64,000 nucleotides of DNA from Marchantia polymorpha subsp. ruderalis (Eukaryota > Streptophyta > Marchantiopsida > Marchantiales > Marchantiaceae). Made by a program: the position numbers and the translations under genes. Every line of letters starts with the position of its first letter. Positions within the stretch are counted from its first letter, which is position 1. Shown piece by piece: positions 12,450 through 24,926 of the stretch. Location: the NCBI GenBank assembly GCA_037833965.1, contig AP031358.1, positions 8,068,001 to 8,132,000 of the forward strand, in the 5' to 3' direction. The notes beneath the pieces are model-generated. The model did not search any database, was not told the DNA's origin, and saw only the letters and a list, made by a program, of their open reading frames with translations.

Positions 12450-14372
12450 TTGAACAAAGGCAGGGAGGGACCAAGGGACAAGAACTACTTACAACGCGTA
12501 AAATCGGGGGGTTCTGTAACCCACATGTGCAACGAAGTTAGTTGGTCGAGCTTCGGGGAGATTCGCCAGAACCATCAACTACACAGTATACAACGGCCAC
12601 GTTTGGCTCGAATCAGTGAAGGCATGTCCTTAGGAATTAGAAGCTCTCGCAGAAGGGCCATGACTGCGACGCGAACCATGTGCAGGTTTCGCAAACCACA
12701 ACTTTGGGAATCGACGACGGAGAAAGCTTCGAGCACTGCGAGAGGTCCATCGGACGGTCAAGGCCGTATCCGTCGTAGGTGCTGAGCAGGGCTCCCGGCA
12801 GAGGGAACTGCGTGCGGCAGCGGACTGCAAGGAAGCACCGCCCCCGGGTACGCCCTATAACCGGTAAAGCCGTTGCGCAGGTCGAATGAGTGACCAGAGA
12901 GAGAGAGAGAGCGTCAGGCAGCGGCGAGCGCGCTGCCGCTGCCCCCAGGGTCCTCCCCCCTTGGCCGCCGCGGTATAATAAGTCCCCGAAGCGCCTTGGC
13001 TTTGCTTCCGACCGATGGTGGCTTTGTTCTTTAGGGTCCCACACCGAAGGTGCGCTCGTTCTCTTGCACCTAATCCTGCAATGACGTCGCCCACCGCAGG
13101 GCCCGACACACAGCGGAGACAATGGTGACCTCACCCGAGCTAGTCGGCCCGCTTCTCCCCGCTGGCGGCACCCTTGATTGACAAGCAAGCAAGGTTCCGC
13201 AATGCGGCCGCGAAATTCGCGTGAGAATCGACGCACGAACAAGGTTGCGCCTGTCCCGGGTTCGGCAACAGCGGATCGCGGATTTGCTTCAGGCTCTCGC
13301 GGATACAGTCGTAAATTTGCAGTCGTGGTAACTTTGGGGTGCAATGAATTGATGTACGTGCGCGGTTGGTGATTTGACCCGCCGGGTAGTACCATGTCGG
13401 GGAAGTGAACGGAAGCCGGGCGATGGATTTCTGATTTTCTGACATGGCCTTTGGAGGCGGATGGCCACATAATGCGACGACCCATGCTAGGGCCGTAGAT
13501 GAATGCTAAGCGAGAGCAGAGCGAACCGAGGGGCAGGGAGGGCAGGGCAGGAAGGGGCAGGCGCTCAGGGCTGCGCTGGGCACGGGAGCGGAGAGCAGGA
13601 CAAAGCTGGGGCCCGACATTTGAGGTCGTTTTGAGGTACGCTCGCTCTTTTGCTCATGGACGGGCCGCGAATCAGCCATCATCCTTGAAGCCGCACCGAT
13701 CGGGACAAGGGGGAGCAGCTCGCGGGAGGTCAAGGGTTAACTCGGAACGTGAGAGATCGCCCAGCAGATCTTCCGAGATGCGATGCAATGTCACATGTTC
13801 ACGCTCGCGCTGCTGCTGAAAGTTGGGCGGAGTCAAATTTCAGGCCACGCAGGGCAGATTGAAACGACGCCAAGTGTATGATTGATGACGGACTTGTGTG
13901 GACAGCAGAGGGTACATTGCTAATGTCGCGAAGCAGTCCGGCAGCTTGAAGATAGAGCAGAGAACGGTCGGCGCTCTGGACTTCTGCTGGCTGCATCGAA
14001 AAAACTCCAAAGCGGTGACAGTTGAGATTTGGGTTGTCCGCGTCCTCCTTGAACTTTCGACATCGAACCGCGAGGCGAAACTTTTTTCGGCATATTGCTC
14101 CAGGAATGGAACGGCAGAGGAGGTGCGGTGATATTTCACTATTTTTTTCGTCATTTAAAGGAATTTGTTCAGTTAAAAGTCCTCCCCATTCGTTGGGTAG
14201 ATCTGCCAGTGCAGTCCGTACAGGCCGAGTTCAGCTGAAGCAGCACACCGTCGTTCAGCTCCGTAGGTGTACTGTGTGTGAGTTATGTCCCAGTGCCTCC
14301 CCTGTCTTCTCCAGTCCGCAGCTCGCCTGCACGCTATATATTGTAGCGGGATACCGTGTTTATGAGCTGTAG
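12450..14372 (+). promoter_or_regulatory. GC-rich island, probable promoter and leader of the zinc-finger gene
   Basis: Base composition changes sharply to GC-rich with many CpG dinucleotides, a GA run at about 12,896-12,912 and a TATA-like ctatatat at about 14,334-14,341. A 282-codon minus-strand frame (12,637-13,485) has no domain and is biased in R, P, S and G, as expected for GC-rich non-coding DNA. The island ends about 800 bases before the zinc-finger coding exon. A long leader with an intron would fit: a polypyrimidine-like tract followed by atcatcag ends at 15,120. The role is inferred from position only. Confidence 0.35.
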
Positions 14373-14377
14373 CAGAC

Positions 14378-14420
14378 TTGGGTCCTGAGAGCATGAAAAA
14401 TTCATGCTCTCAGGTCCCAA
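14378..14420. repeat. Foldback, 20-bp arms with AAA loop
   Basis: Arms 14,378-14,397 and 14,401-14,420 pair with one mismatch around a 3-base loop. Pairing extends about five more bases outward (gcaga against tctgc) past a one-base bulge. It lies at the edge of the GC-rich island, about 770 bases before the zinc-finger start codon. Confidence 0.85.
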
Positions 14421-15000
14421 TCTGCAAGTGCGTTGAGACGGTTGGCATTGGATGATTACCGTGCAGAGCATTGTTCATGGATGGTGTCATTTTCTTGAAC
14501 TGACTCGTTGGAGCTGATATGCAATTTTTTCCGATCAGGAATTGCAATTATCAATCTTCAAGTTTCAACCCATTCTATTTCAGTCTCTTATGCTGAAGCA
14601 AGGCATTTTTATTCGTGACATTCGCAGAGATGCACAAAAAGAAGGATGTTTACATTCCTAGAGCGTGATGAGAACTTAAGAAGAATGGAGACAGTGGCAT
14701 ACAGAGCAGCAGCTTCAGCTGGAAGCTGTTGTCGTACCTGAGAACGGTCACTGGGTGGTATCGGGTAATGTGGGAAAAACCGCGTGTGATGTCCGAGGGG
14801 ATAATTGCAGTAGGAGTCGTCACGAATGTACACCATGGATATGATGAAGGGAGCTCAGAATTAAAATGGACTTCGAGTGCTAGCGATTGTACTTCAGGTT
14901 GGCCGTGAGTTTTTGGAAGTTCACCAGCTCAAACCGCAATTTACCTCCGTGGTTTTTAGAGAGATCTGAATTTTTTAAATAGGAGGTGATGTGTATCACC

Positions 15001-15067
15001 AACATTTCAAACAAGGTGTTACAAAACTTAAATCTTCCAAATTGTGTAACACCTTGTTATAAATGTT
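15001..15067. repeat. Foldback next to the zinc-finger exon
   Basis: Arms 15,001-15,023 and 15,045-15,067 pair over 23 bases with two mismatches and a 21-base loop; the core acaaggtgttaca / tgtaacaccttgt is perfect. It lies 125 bases upstream of the ATG at 15,193 and about 50 bases before the likely splice acceptor at 15,120, so it would fall in the leader or its intron. Confidence 0.85.
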
Positions 15068-15192
15068 CTCTAGCAATTTTCTGATTTTTTTTGATTGTGT
15101 GACATGTACACAATCATCAGGTCCGACAATGCTATCAAGAACAGGTGCAACACGGAAGTGAAACAACGGAAATTGCAGCATCTCAATTCACT

Positions 15193-16650
15193 ATGCCGAA
15201 CATGGCTGTTTCCACCACCGTCCTCGAGGCGCATGCGTCCACGAGGGATTCCGCCTTGCATAAACAAAATACTCCGCCACTTCCTCCCATGCCGCTCTCA
15301 TGTGCCTCCTTCCAAGGCATGGAACGCGAGTTCGGAGATTATCCTCTAATGCCCACCGTCTCGCCTGCATTGCTGCAACTTTCGGGGAACCGCAATTTGT
15401 CACCTACTCTTTCTCACTACAAAATGCCGGCGAGTGGATTCAACAGTATGAACCCCGTGAGCACGCCCGTGATGCATCCCAACTTGGTCATGACTCTGAA
15501 GTCGATCATTTCTCCCTCTCCCGATATGTGCGACCAGGCGACGAAAGTGGCCGAGACGCTGAAGGGCGTCGAGGGATACGGTCAGCAGCAGCAGCAGCAG
15601 CAGCAGAGCAGTGACATGGACAGCGTTCTGACATCGAGCTTGTATAGCAGCGGCACTCCGCCATCCGTGCTCAAGCAGGAAGTATTTCCGCCGGGGGAAG
15701 TCGACGACGACGAAGCTGCTGTTGTGTCTGTCGACCTGATTCAAAATCGACGGCCTTTCAAGTGCGGATTCGGAAGCTGCAACAAGACTTTCAAGAACCC
15801 GCAGACCATGAAAATGCACCACAAAACTCACTACTCGGACGATTCATCCTACAGGTTCGGAACGAATCCACATGTTCTTTCTACGGTTCCTTCAGCCTAC
15901 AAGGCGGGCCACAACAAGAAAATTCCTTCTCGCTGTCCCATATGCAAGAAGACATTTGTGGGCCTTTACGAGCTCAGACGACATTTCGGACGTAAGCATT
16001 CCGAGGGCGAGAAGACATTCGCCTGTAAGAAGTGCGGAAAAAAGTTTTACATCGAGGTGGATCTGAGGGATCACGAGAAGCTGTGCGGAGAGCCAATCGA
16101 GTGCAAGTGCGGCATGAAGTTCGCTTTCAAATGCAATTTGGTCGCCCACAAGAAAGGGCATCCCGAATGTCAAGACCATCCACCTTCCGCCGAAGAAGAT
16201 CAGCAACAGCTAAAGCAACAGCAGGAAGGTAAGGGTGTCGTAGCTCCTTCGACTCCGAGCGAAAGCCCGCGGTCCACACGAGATTTATATTCAATGAGAC
16301 ATAATCCGCGTAGCGCTACCCGTTACCGGATGGGTACTGTTTTCCCTAACCCTTCACCATTTCATAATCCCATGCACGATCTTTTCTTCAACCAGACGAA
16401 GCTGGACATAATGGCCAATGAGTCATCTCAGACGACATTACCAGAACTTCCGCTTATGTTTTCGGACAATCAATTGAAAGATGTTGCGAAGGTGACACCT
16501 CAGCAGTTTTCATCACAATCGTCTTTAGGAGACAGTTCACTTGTTCCCTCGAAGCCTTATTTTCAATCGAAGGGTGCTTCTACGATTGTCAATCCGCTGT
16601 CATCTCAGTCATCACCGGGATCACTCTACAGGCAGAATTATCTTTTCTGA
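15193..16650 (+). CDS. Four-finger C2H2 zinc-finger transcription factor
   Basis: The open frame gives 485 residues from the first ATG (15,193); in-frame sequence continues upstream to a stop at 15,100-15,102 without another ATG, so 15,193 or the ATG at 15,202 is the likely start unless an upstream exon joins at 15,121. The N-terminal half is low-complexity, with eight glutamines near residues 131-138 and an acidic patch near 171-174. Four fingers follow: C191-C196-H209-H213 (CX4C), C248-C251-H264-H269, C278-C281-H294-C298 (C2HC) and C304-X-C306-H319-H323. This order, with a C2HC third and a CXC fourth finger, is the hallmark of the plant STOP1, WIP and IDD/BIRD group of nuclear DNA-binding regulators. 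The long spacer between fingers 1 and 2 also fits. I cannot place it in one subfamily; the CX4C first finger is unusual. The C-terminal third is rich in S, P and Q. The coding region is a single exon. Confidence 0.88.
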   Translation: MPNMAVSTTVLEAHASTRDSALHKQNTPPLPPMPLSCASFQGMEREFGDYPLMPTVSPALLQLSGNRNLSPTLSHYKMPASGFNSMNPVSTPVMHPNLVMTLKSIISPSPDMCDQATKVAETLKGVEGYGQQQQQQQQSSDMDSVLTSSLYSSGTPPSVLKQEVFPPGEVDDDEAAVVSVDLIQNRRPFKCGFGSCNKTFKNPQTMKMHHKTHYSDDSSYRFGTNPHVLSTVPSAYKAGHNKKIPSRCPICKKTFVGLYELRRHFGRKHSEGEKTFACKKCGKKFYIEVDLRDHEKLCGEPIECKCGMKFAFKCNLVAHKKGHPECQDHPPSAEEDQQQLKQQQEGKGVVAPSTPSESPRSTRDLYSMRHNPRSATRYRMGTVFPNPSPFHNPMHDLFFNQTKLDIMANESSQTTLPELPLMFSDNQLKDVAKVTPQQFSSQSSLGDSSLVPSKPYFQSKGASTIVNPLSSQSSPGSLYRQNYLF

Positions 16651-19260
16651 TTTTCTGTGCGTGACGGGTGCTTTGACTTTCTCTCGGATGTTCGTGACGG
16701 TTGGACCACGTTCAAACCCTGAGTGGCGAATTGGCTATCCAGATTGCCACAAGACAAGTGCCAGGGGTTGAAGCCGAAGATATGATGTAAGCATTCAGCT
16801 GAACGGCGTGAACAGAGTCTGTAGGCTGTTGTACAGTAGAGACCGAAGGCTCGTTGTAAATCCTGGGTATGTTGTGGGTATCTTGGCATCCTGTTCCAGG
16901 CAGCGAAGGTATTTGACGACGTGTGTGAATTTCATCCGACCTTTTTTGGAGGGCCGATGTGTGCTCCCTGGTACATTCAAATACACCTTAGATCTTTTGG
17001 AGTTTAGGACATGGTTTGTAGTCTCGAGGTGTAGGTAGAATGAATCCTCAAAACTCTTCTGAAGTAAGAAGTCTTCCAAAGATTAGATCTTCTGCTCGGA
17101 GAGCGTCACCCAGACTACAGTCCTGAGGCATACTTGTGAAATATTGAAATACATCTATCTGTTGTTATACGAACACATGTGCAGTTTTGTGTTCCGTTTT
17201 TGTTCTTTTCTACCAAAGAAATAGTGGGTATCAAATTACAGATATTACGCGCGTTTCGGCCGTCGTATGTGTATTCTTCTCGTCGTTTGTACGACTTGCA
17301 CCGGTTCTTGTCTGTGATTGAGTCGAGTCTGGTTAATGGATCACTTTATGCTTGGAGTTCATCAGAACTTCACAGTACGAGGTTTATGCAATGTCTAATC
17401 GTAATTGTCTGCTCTTTCTCTTTCCTGCTTCCGACATGATAGTTCACCTCATTTCTCACTCTCATTTGTTCGCGGTCTATTTCTTGCATCTATTCTGTCC
17501 CTCAGCGTCTGATGTGGTGGTACTTAGTCCGAGGCAATATGTGGATGATTCATGGCTCTGCTAGTAGCCATGAATTATATAATCGTGACGGCGAAGGTAC
17601 ATGATAGGGAGCTCTACCTTCCAGATCTTCCGTGGTCATGAATTTAGCATTTTTAAACTAGTTTTTCAGCTGGCTGTACATTGAGCTCTTCGTGCTTAGA
17701 ACATCTGATTACGTCTTCTTTCACCAGCTCTTTTCTGAGCTGTATTGTAGTTGATTACTTCTGACATTGACTTCATTGTTGCAAACTGCGCAGCTTAGTT
17801 TCTTGAGTTTCTTCTGTCTTTCACTTGCTCCTGCTGTTTGAATTCAAGTTCTTATGTGATCACACAGGGATGGTTGTTATCCGCTCAGGAGAATTGCAGA
17901 CATCGCACATTTTGTTTCTGAAGCTCTCATTTGCTTTAGTGTTAAAAGGTTTCGCTTAAGAAGGTGGCCATTTTCTTCCGTGCAATCGCTTTCATCACGA
18001 GGTGGCAATCCTGGAATATAAAACACAGGAGGAAGTGTTTCTATCCCTGCAAAACCTTGTCTTATTTCGGAGTACTGGAACGCAATGATGTGCCCGCATT
18101 GTCATTCCGTGCATGCGAAGTCGAGCGAGCGTTGACAGACGGACTCGTCTGCCCGGGCTGCTACATGATTGATGCACGAGGAGGCGGTCGACACGGAAGA
18201 TCCCCATTATGCCATTCGTTGCGCATGTGCATTTGGAAAAAACGAAGGTACCCAGCGGGCCGAATCTCTCAAAGCTCGCGCGGGGATGCCTGTCTGTCGA
18301 ATTGAAAAGATAGCGCTAGACACAGAGCGAGACGGGAGTAAACATGATTGCGAGAGACTTCGCCGGCCGCGCCCCTGCATGCTCGAAGAAAAAAAGCAAA
18401 GGACAAGCAGCGGAAGCAGCAGCATCTTGTATACTTCCAAAGCAAGACATGTTTCGCTTGCCACCATGTGAGTGATGAAACTTTACATCTGCCCGATTTC
18501 ACGTGTCTGGTGCCATCCGCTTTACTGACGGAAGTGGTGAGTCTTCCCATATGTCCCAAGTCCACGCGTTTACAGACCGCTCTTTTATTTTGTCAGACAC
18601 TTGATGGTCTCCAGTGCACAGCCACGGCCCCCACGGCCCACCATTAACTCCACCTCGACTCCTACTCAATGGTGGTCACAACGTTTTCAAAGATGCAATT
18701 GTGATTATCAAATCTACTCATTGTAGCTCCCGTCACTCGGCCCCCGCGACAATTTAAATGTCCCTCACTCATTCTCTTGGACTTCGCCGCACTATTTTAT
18801 CCAAAAGTATGCTCTCCGCTGGTGTCCCTGCCCAATAATTCCAAGAAATAACGTTAGAGCTGCCGACGGGCAACACCTGCAATATCGGCTGAGCAAGCCT
18901 CGGCCGACTCGGCCTAGTCTCGCTCAGACCCCAAAGCGTTAAAAAAAGCGCAGCCAAACACGAGAAGCAAAATCAAAATCGAATCATGGCGGAAGTACAC
19001 ATTCCTGTTTGTTCCACCTCGTTCAAGCTTCTTCTCCTTTCCCTTTTTTCTTCTTAAACCTTCAGATTATACATCGGAAGGAAATGGTATAGAACGAGGC
19101 AGAAAAAGCGTAGAGAAAGAGTTTGCCACACAGAGTGAAAGGGAGGGGACCGCAGTGAAGTCGATGAATGAACGTTGGGAAAAGAAGTACAGACAGGACA
19201 AGGCTAACGAATTGGAACATATGTTGGATACGTGATGATCTAGGATACGAACATCAAGTA
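16651..19260. other. 3' region of the zinc-finger gene and intergenic DNA
   Basis: The first several hundred bases probably hold the 3' untranslated region. Farther on there are frames up to 113 codons (around 17,964-18,305 and 18,169-18,471) that overlap on both strands and have no motif. I see no gene. Confidence 0.35.
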
Positions 19261-19278
19261 TAAACTCTTTTTCTTTTT

Positions 19279-19306
19279 CAATAGCAAAGTGTTCACTTTG
19301 CTATTG
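19279..19306. repeat. 13-bp perfect foldback
   Basis: Arms 19,279-19,291 and 19,294-19,306 with a 2-base loop. A second small foldback (11-bp arms, loop ctta) lies at 19,552-19,577. Confidence 0.7.
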
Positions 19307-19746
19307 CTCTAGGGAAACTTTCTCAAAAATTGCTGTTAGCATATACAACCTACTGAATCAAAGACCACAATGATGAATTCTCAGTTTAGCTTCCAATATG
19401 ATACTGTTGGTGACAAAGTTCTTTGGGGTCACGTCAATGTTGATGTTTCTTAATTTAATTTGAAAACAATATTCTAGTTCAAAATGTGTAAGAAATGGCT
19501 AAGCAACAGAAAGGTAATGTAATTTAATTCCCATTTAGACTCCTTGCCAATAAAAGTAACATCTTAATGTTACTTTTGCAATGAATGCGGTTGTCACGAA
19601 CTGATCTCTTGTTAAAGATGGAAATTTAGTTCCCGATCCTATTACGGTTGGTCACACAAGTTGAAACTTGAGAGTCACTCAAACTGACCGTAGGAGTAAA
19701 TTACTTGATGAACCACATCGTTGCACAAATCATTTATTGGAACCCA

Positions 19747-19960
19747 TCAAGTTTTATTATCGTGGATCTAGACCTGATCAAATTAGAAGTGTGTATAAAT
19801 CCGTAAGGGCAACATATCAAAATATAGAGAGAGGTTTCCGAAAACCGTTGGAATCAAGTTTTACTATCGTGGATCTAGACCTGATCAAATTAGAAATGAC
19901 TATAAATCCGTAAGGGCAACATATCAAAATATAGAGAGAGGTTACGAAAACCGTTGGAAT
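19747..19960 (+). repeat. Tandem duplication, 107-bp period
   Basis: The segment starting tcaagttttattatcgtggatc at 19,747 recurs at 19,854 with few changes (for example gaagtgtgta against gaaatgacta). The reading EPIKFYYRGSRPDQIR in copy 1 stays open but the period is not a multiple of three. No family recognised. Confidence 0.85.
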
Positions 19961-20554
19961 CATGCTCTAGGTCACTTCATGCACATATGCTTCTTACAAG
20001 CGCAGGGTTCAAATTAAACCTCAACGCATTTCACTTCAATCCTCATGCAACCACGATATTGGATCTCTGTCAAAATCTCAAAACAATAAGATGATTATGC
20101 ATAGAGCTAGGATGTGACAAAGGTGATGCGATCACAATGCTCTACGTGTAACAGCGATCTTTGCTATAGATACAAGTGTCAATTGACTTGACACAATCGG
20201 AATTGATTGTACCTTTGATTGATACTACAACATGGGGACGGTGTACCGTAGATGGGTACCATTGGGTAAACCCAAACTTCATGAATTGAAGTGAACAATT
20301 TGTGTTATAATGGGGTACCATCAATGTGTTGACTAGCAATCTTAAACTCTCCATGTTAAAAAAAAAAAGTACCAAGGAATGACGGTTGATACTTGAGGAA
20401 ATGTTCCTATTTATATATAATAATATAGCAGTAAACGCAGTAGATGTCGATCATATCCCACTTTGTGCTGTTTCACTGGGCGATTCCGACAGTGGATGTA
20501 TTAGTCATAGACAGGCATGGTTTTATAATCACTCGTCTAAATTAACGGTATTTA

Positions 20555-20700
20555 GGTAATTTAGTTAATTTAGTCTACTCAAAAAAATTTATTTAGTCTC
20601 CTCAAAAAGGTTAATCTAGGTTAGTTTAGTTTACTTAAAAGTTAATTTAGGCTAATTTAGTTTACTTAAGAGTTAATTTAGACTAATTTAAACTCTAAAA
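20555..20700 (+). repeat. Degenerate short tandem repeat
   Basis: A unit of about 30 bases built from gttaatttag and tttagtttacttaa recurs four or five times with indels. AT-rich and non-coding. Confidence 0.6.
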
Positions 20701-21934
20701 ATTTAGTGTTGTTTAATTTAGGCTTCTAAATTTTTTTTCCTAAAAAAATTAAATAAATAAAAAAATCTGTCAATTCTGTATAGGTGTCGACTACTCATTA
20801 GTTGCAACATGTAGGCGCCAAATCACACACACCTTAATTTAAATGCGTTATCACCAGACAGTTTAGGTTATTTAGTCAACTCTAGTCGCCTAATACAACC
20901 ATGCCTCGTCATAGACGATTGAATCACACCCGTGATCTTTTTCAAATCTGTTGTTTTCCGCTCACGGCCGATTTATCTCTCATGTTCCATATATGCTTGT
21001 CAACAACGACACGTGTATTTCCTAGAGAACTGCAATGCTATGTGATCCGTTTGCTTTATGAATTACTAGATATCATTATACTTTTTCACATACGTTATGA
21101 GGTTTTTTCCATATCAAAACATTGTAAACAGAAATCATAAGACCTACTGGTGACAAAAAGACATTTGGAAATCAAGTTTATAAGTTCAATCTCTTAATTC
21201 TTCACTCCTTTTACTATATCTTAGATTTGAATCTTAATCTCTACACACTTGGCCCTTGAGAGGTCTAAAAATAAGTTTATGATTTCTTTCGCACTTTGAA
21301 GCTTTCATATGAAAATCCAAGGAGTGAACAGAAAAGCACAAACCACGCTTCATGGAAGAAAACATAATTACAACAAAAGAACAAATAATTAGGCCAAGTA
21401 AAATCTGGAATTTGACCCGCATTTGATATGGCAATGTTGGTCTCACGACCCTCGCAACTCTTCCAAAGTACAATAATTTCACGTACCGTCATCATCGTCA
21501 CCACTCTCACATTTGATTCCATTGTGACTCCTGTCTCCCGTTATCAGCTTTCCCTTATGCTGCGGCCGGTCTGGACTGGGACTGCTAGAGAAGTCAGACA
21601 ATTCTCCTGATGCATCTCCAAAGCTTCAGGGAGATTTGACATTCGGGTAGCGGCAGATTCAAACTCGGAAAGAACCACAAATTTTGAACTCCCAGAAAGA
21701 CACGTTCTTGATATGCTCGTCGGGTCTACGCGTCCTACTCCGGGCGCGGAGAGATCTTATTGATTTTGAGTATCAGCAAGTATGCTTGCTCTATAGCACA
21801 AGATTTCGAGTGACAGTTTTTCAACAACTTTTTGCCTAGCGTTGTTTACTTAGAAATGGCGAGCTTCGAAGTTCTCTCCTATTTTACTAAATGGAACATA
21901 CGCTTAACATTTGATCATATGCTATAACCTAGTA

Positions 21935-22350
21935 GATCAAATTTTCTCTTCGGTGACAATGAGGTCTGACACATAACCTTATACGAATATGAGCTATAGC
22001 ATTCTAGGAATTTCAATGGGCAAGATTCAAAAGAATGAGAATTAACTGATGAGAGAATCAAATCTGCCTGTGAGTGAATCATTCACTCCTCGGTTTTCAA
22101 CCGGCCGGCTTTAAATTTGTACGAGATTCTACATTTCTATGTCAAGAAATTCTCTCTTTGGTTACAATGAGCTGTGACACAAAAGCTCATACGAGTACGA
22201 GCTATAGCATTCTATGAATTTCAATGGGCAAAATTCAAAAGAATGAGAATTAATAGATGAGAGAATCAAATCTGCCTGTGAGTGAATCAGTCGCTCCTCG
22301 GTTTTCAACCGGACGGCTTTAGATTTGTACGAGATTGGAGATTTTTTTTC
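21935..22350 (+). repeat. Tandem duplication, 208-bp period
   Basis: ttcaatgggcaa occurs at 22,012 and 22,220 in long matching blocks that include gagagaatcaaatctgcctg and cggttttcaaccgg. Copies differ at scattered sites. No coding content recognised. Confidence 0.85.
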
Positions 22351-22359
22351 CATAGACCA

Positions 22360-24920
22360 TGTTTGCATTCCTTGCTGTTTATTGACCATACTTCTGTAGA
22401 GTTTTGGGTTTAATCTTGCACATTCAAGTGATTTTTAACTTCTGATTCGTGGGTGAGATGCATAATTTTTTGTGGCACAAAGCATATATCAATTGCATAA
22501 GTTTGATGTAATTGACTGTCGATATCTACCAAAAATCATGAGGATTTCTTTCGTTCCCAAAATGCCCGAAGAACGTAACATGTAGATCAAGCAATTAAGC
22601 AAGTTCATACTTCTTTTACACACTCTAAATATCTGCAGTCTGAACAAGACTAGGCATTGCGCACGATTCAAACAATTAAGTAAAATAGAACATTCAATCA
22701 TCAGATTGGATGAATTTCAATTAATGTAATTAACATGATAATCAGAGCGAATAGCAAGTACGATTACAAATCATAGATAGGAGGATTCGTCGCATAAAGC
22801 TTTTGAGTTTTCGTGTGACAGAGAATTTCGTAGACTCATGCGCACATGTATGATTACCTTATGAAAATTGAGGTACTTCGCAACAACAATTCCGCTTCCA
22901 TTCCCCACCCTTTAAACTTTTTGTTTCACAATGAAAAACTTATGAAATGGAAAGATTAAATTGTACATCTCGATCTTACTTTTAAGTATATATTATCAAC
23001 AAAATACCACACCCTTACTTATGAAGCTCCTGTGCTCCTGAAGGGCACTTGCAATACTCACAGGTGACGGCGAAGTGCTTGATGCATATGGAGCAAGTGC
23101 AAATACACCAATTTCCCTCTCATCTCTTCTAGTCTCCAAGTATCACTCCATGCAGATTTCAGTTAGCAATCATAAAGTCGTATCCAATGCGTGAATACAT
23201 ATCCTATGATATCTCTTTGACCGCGTACAAAGGTTTTATTAACTCTCAAATTTTGGTAAGCAATACCAATTTTTCAAAAGAACCATTAATGATGCGCCCG
23301 TAGATATTTACTATTTTACTTTCTCATTACGATTGTAAAAGGATGCACCCTTTCAATGTTCACATCACGAAATCGGATGAAGATGGTACTTACCGTAATC
23401 CAAAAATATCTCTATTTTGCCATACATTTCCTTACCACTTTGTTACGAAGTGCTTCATTTTTCCCTCCGAATAGTGTATAGAGCTCCGCAACTTTCTTTT
23501 GTATCTTCAATAGGTTTATTTCCTTGGAAAATTATATGAAATTGTCATCCCCAATATGCACCTTATCGACATTAAAGTAATACCTCATTTAACTCATAAC
23601 GATCTACTTCTTAAGATCACAATCTCCATGATCCAAAATTCAGCGCGTCTTTACTGAAGCAGCGATCTGACAGTTGTTTTACTATTTGTTCCAGGTTTCG
23701 GTATGCGCAGCCCTGAAGAGGTCTTTGATGCTAAAATGTGGGAGGCACAATCTTCCCACTCTGCACTCGGAGTGCAAGCTTTTGAGTCGTTAAGATCTTG
23801 AGCAAAAGAAGAAGGCGGTCCACGCACTTTCTGCCAATAATCAGTTTCACAAGGTACGTTCAGCAGCGGTCCTTGGAAATTTAACTTTTAGTTTCAACCT
23901 CATGCCATGCTCAGTCTGTCCTGAGTTCGTGTTCTCCGTGTCACATCTGTCGGGTTAATGTTTCTACGTAGGTCAGATTTTGCGCATGAATATCATTCAT
24001 CCGTGCTTGAATTTTTGACTTAATCAGGTGCTGACTTTGTTGTGCATGTTACTGTATTATTGCAGCCTCCTTGAGGAGTTCGCGTTTCTTCGAGGGACTC
24101 TCGAGTCAGTGATCTCCTTGTAAAGTATATTCGGCGCCCGATGACGCCGAGCAGTCGAACCTGGAGGCGAGGCCTCGAGCGCTTGTGTAGAGCTTCCGAA
24201 CTGATAGATATAACGCTGCCAATTCATTTGACTCAAGAAAACTGAAAGTGGGGTGGTTTCTGTAATATTAATTAAGCTGTAGGTGTATACCATAAACTCT
24301 GTGACGACTCTTGCACGAAAGGGATAGTTCGGAGAATTACGTCACCACCAGGCGAGACGATTTGCAGGAGCGCAGGGGGGTCAAGCAAGGAGAGTGATCG
24401 AGGTCCGAGGCGAATTGTCAGAATTCAGTCAAGTACCAGCAAGTTCGACCAGGAACTTTTCAAGGCTAGGCACGGGAAATTGGTGACAGAAATTTCTCTG
24501 GGAAAGGCGGACGGGCTATGCAGGAGTGCAGGCGGGTCGCACGCAGGCCCGCGAGCGAGCGGATCAGGCCGAGGACGCGCGCAAGAGCGCATGGACGTGG
24601 GCAAACACACCACGAAGGCAGAGCTCGAAGTGAATAGACGCAATAACAGTTCTGAGTCGAAGCGAGGCGCAGCAAAATTGACGCGAGATCTGAGCTGACA
24701 AATCGACAGAAAATTCCGGTCCGCGCAAAAGGATAGATCGCTAATCAACAGGCGAGCGCGAGAAAACTACCGGCAGACGCGAAGCTGAATTGACAGGTAA
24801 TCGATCAAATTTTGATCGATTTGAAATATCAAACGATTTCCACCTCGAGCGCAAAGCTCACCGCGCTCAAAGCAAGCGCCGCGAAATCTCCTCCCCACCG
24901 GGCACATGTAAAGAGTTAAA
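22360..24920. other. Gene-free DNA, GC-rich after 24.3 kb
   Basis: 22.4-24.0 kb is AT-rich with no frame above 70 codons apart from shadows. 24.3-24.92 kb turns GC-rich; frames there (24,425-24,748 minus and 24,480-24,698 plus) overlap and show no domain. Its composition resembles the leader of unit B near 29.4 kb, but I could not align them by eye. Confidence 0.35.
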
Positions 24921-24926
24921 TCGGAT

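Noticed and set aside
12637..13485. 282-codon open frame on the minus strand
   Set aside because: It has no domain, is dominated by R, S, P and G, overlaps other frames, and lies in GC-rich DNA where stop codons are rare.
15145..15192. GTG start giving 501 residues for the zinc-finger protein
   Set aside because: GTG starts are rare in plant nuclear genes; the first in-frame ATG is 15,193 and a splice acceptor at 15,120 better explains the upstream open sequence.
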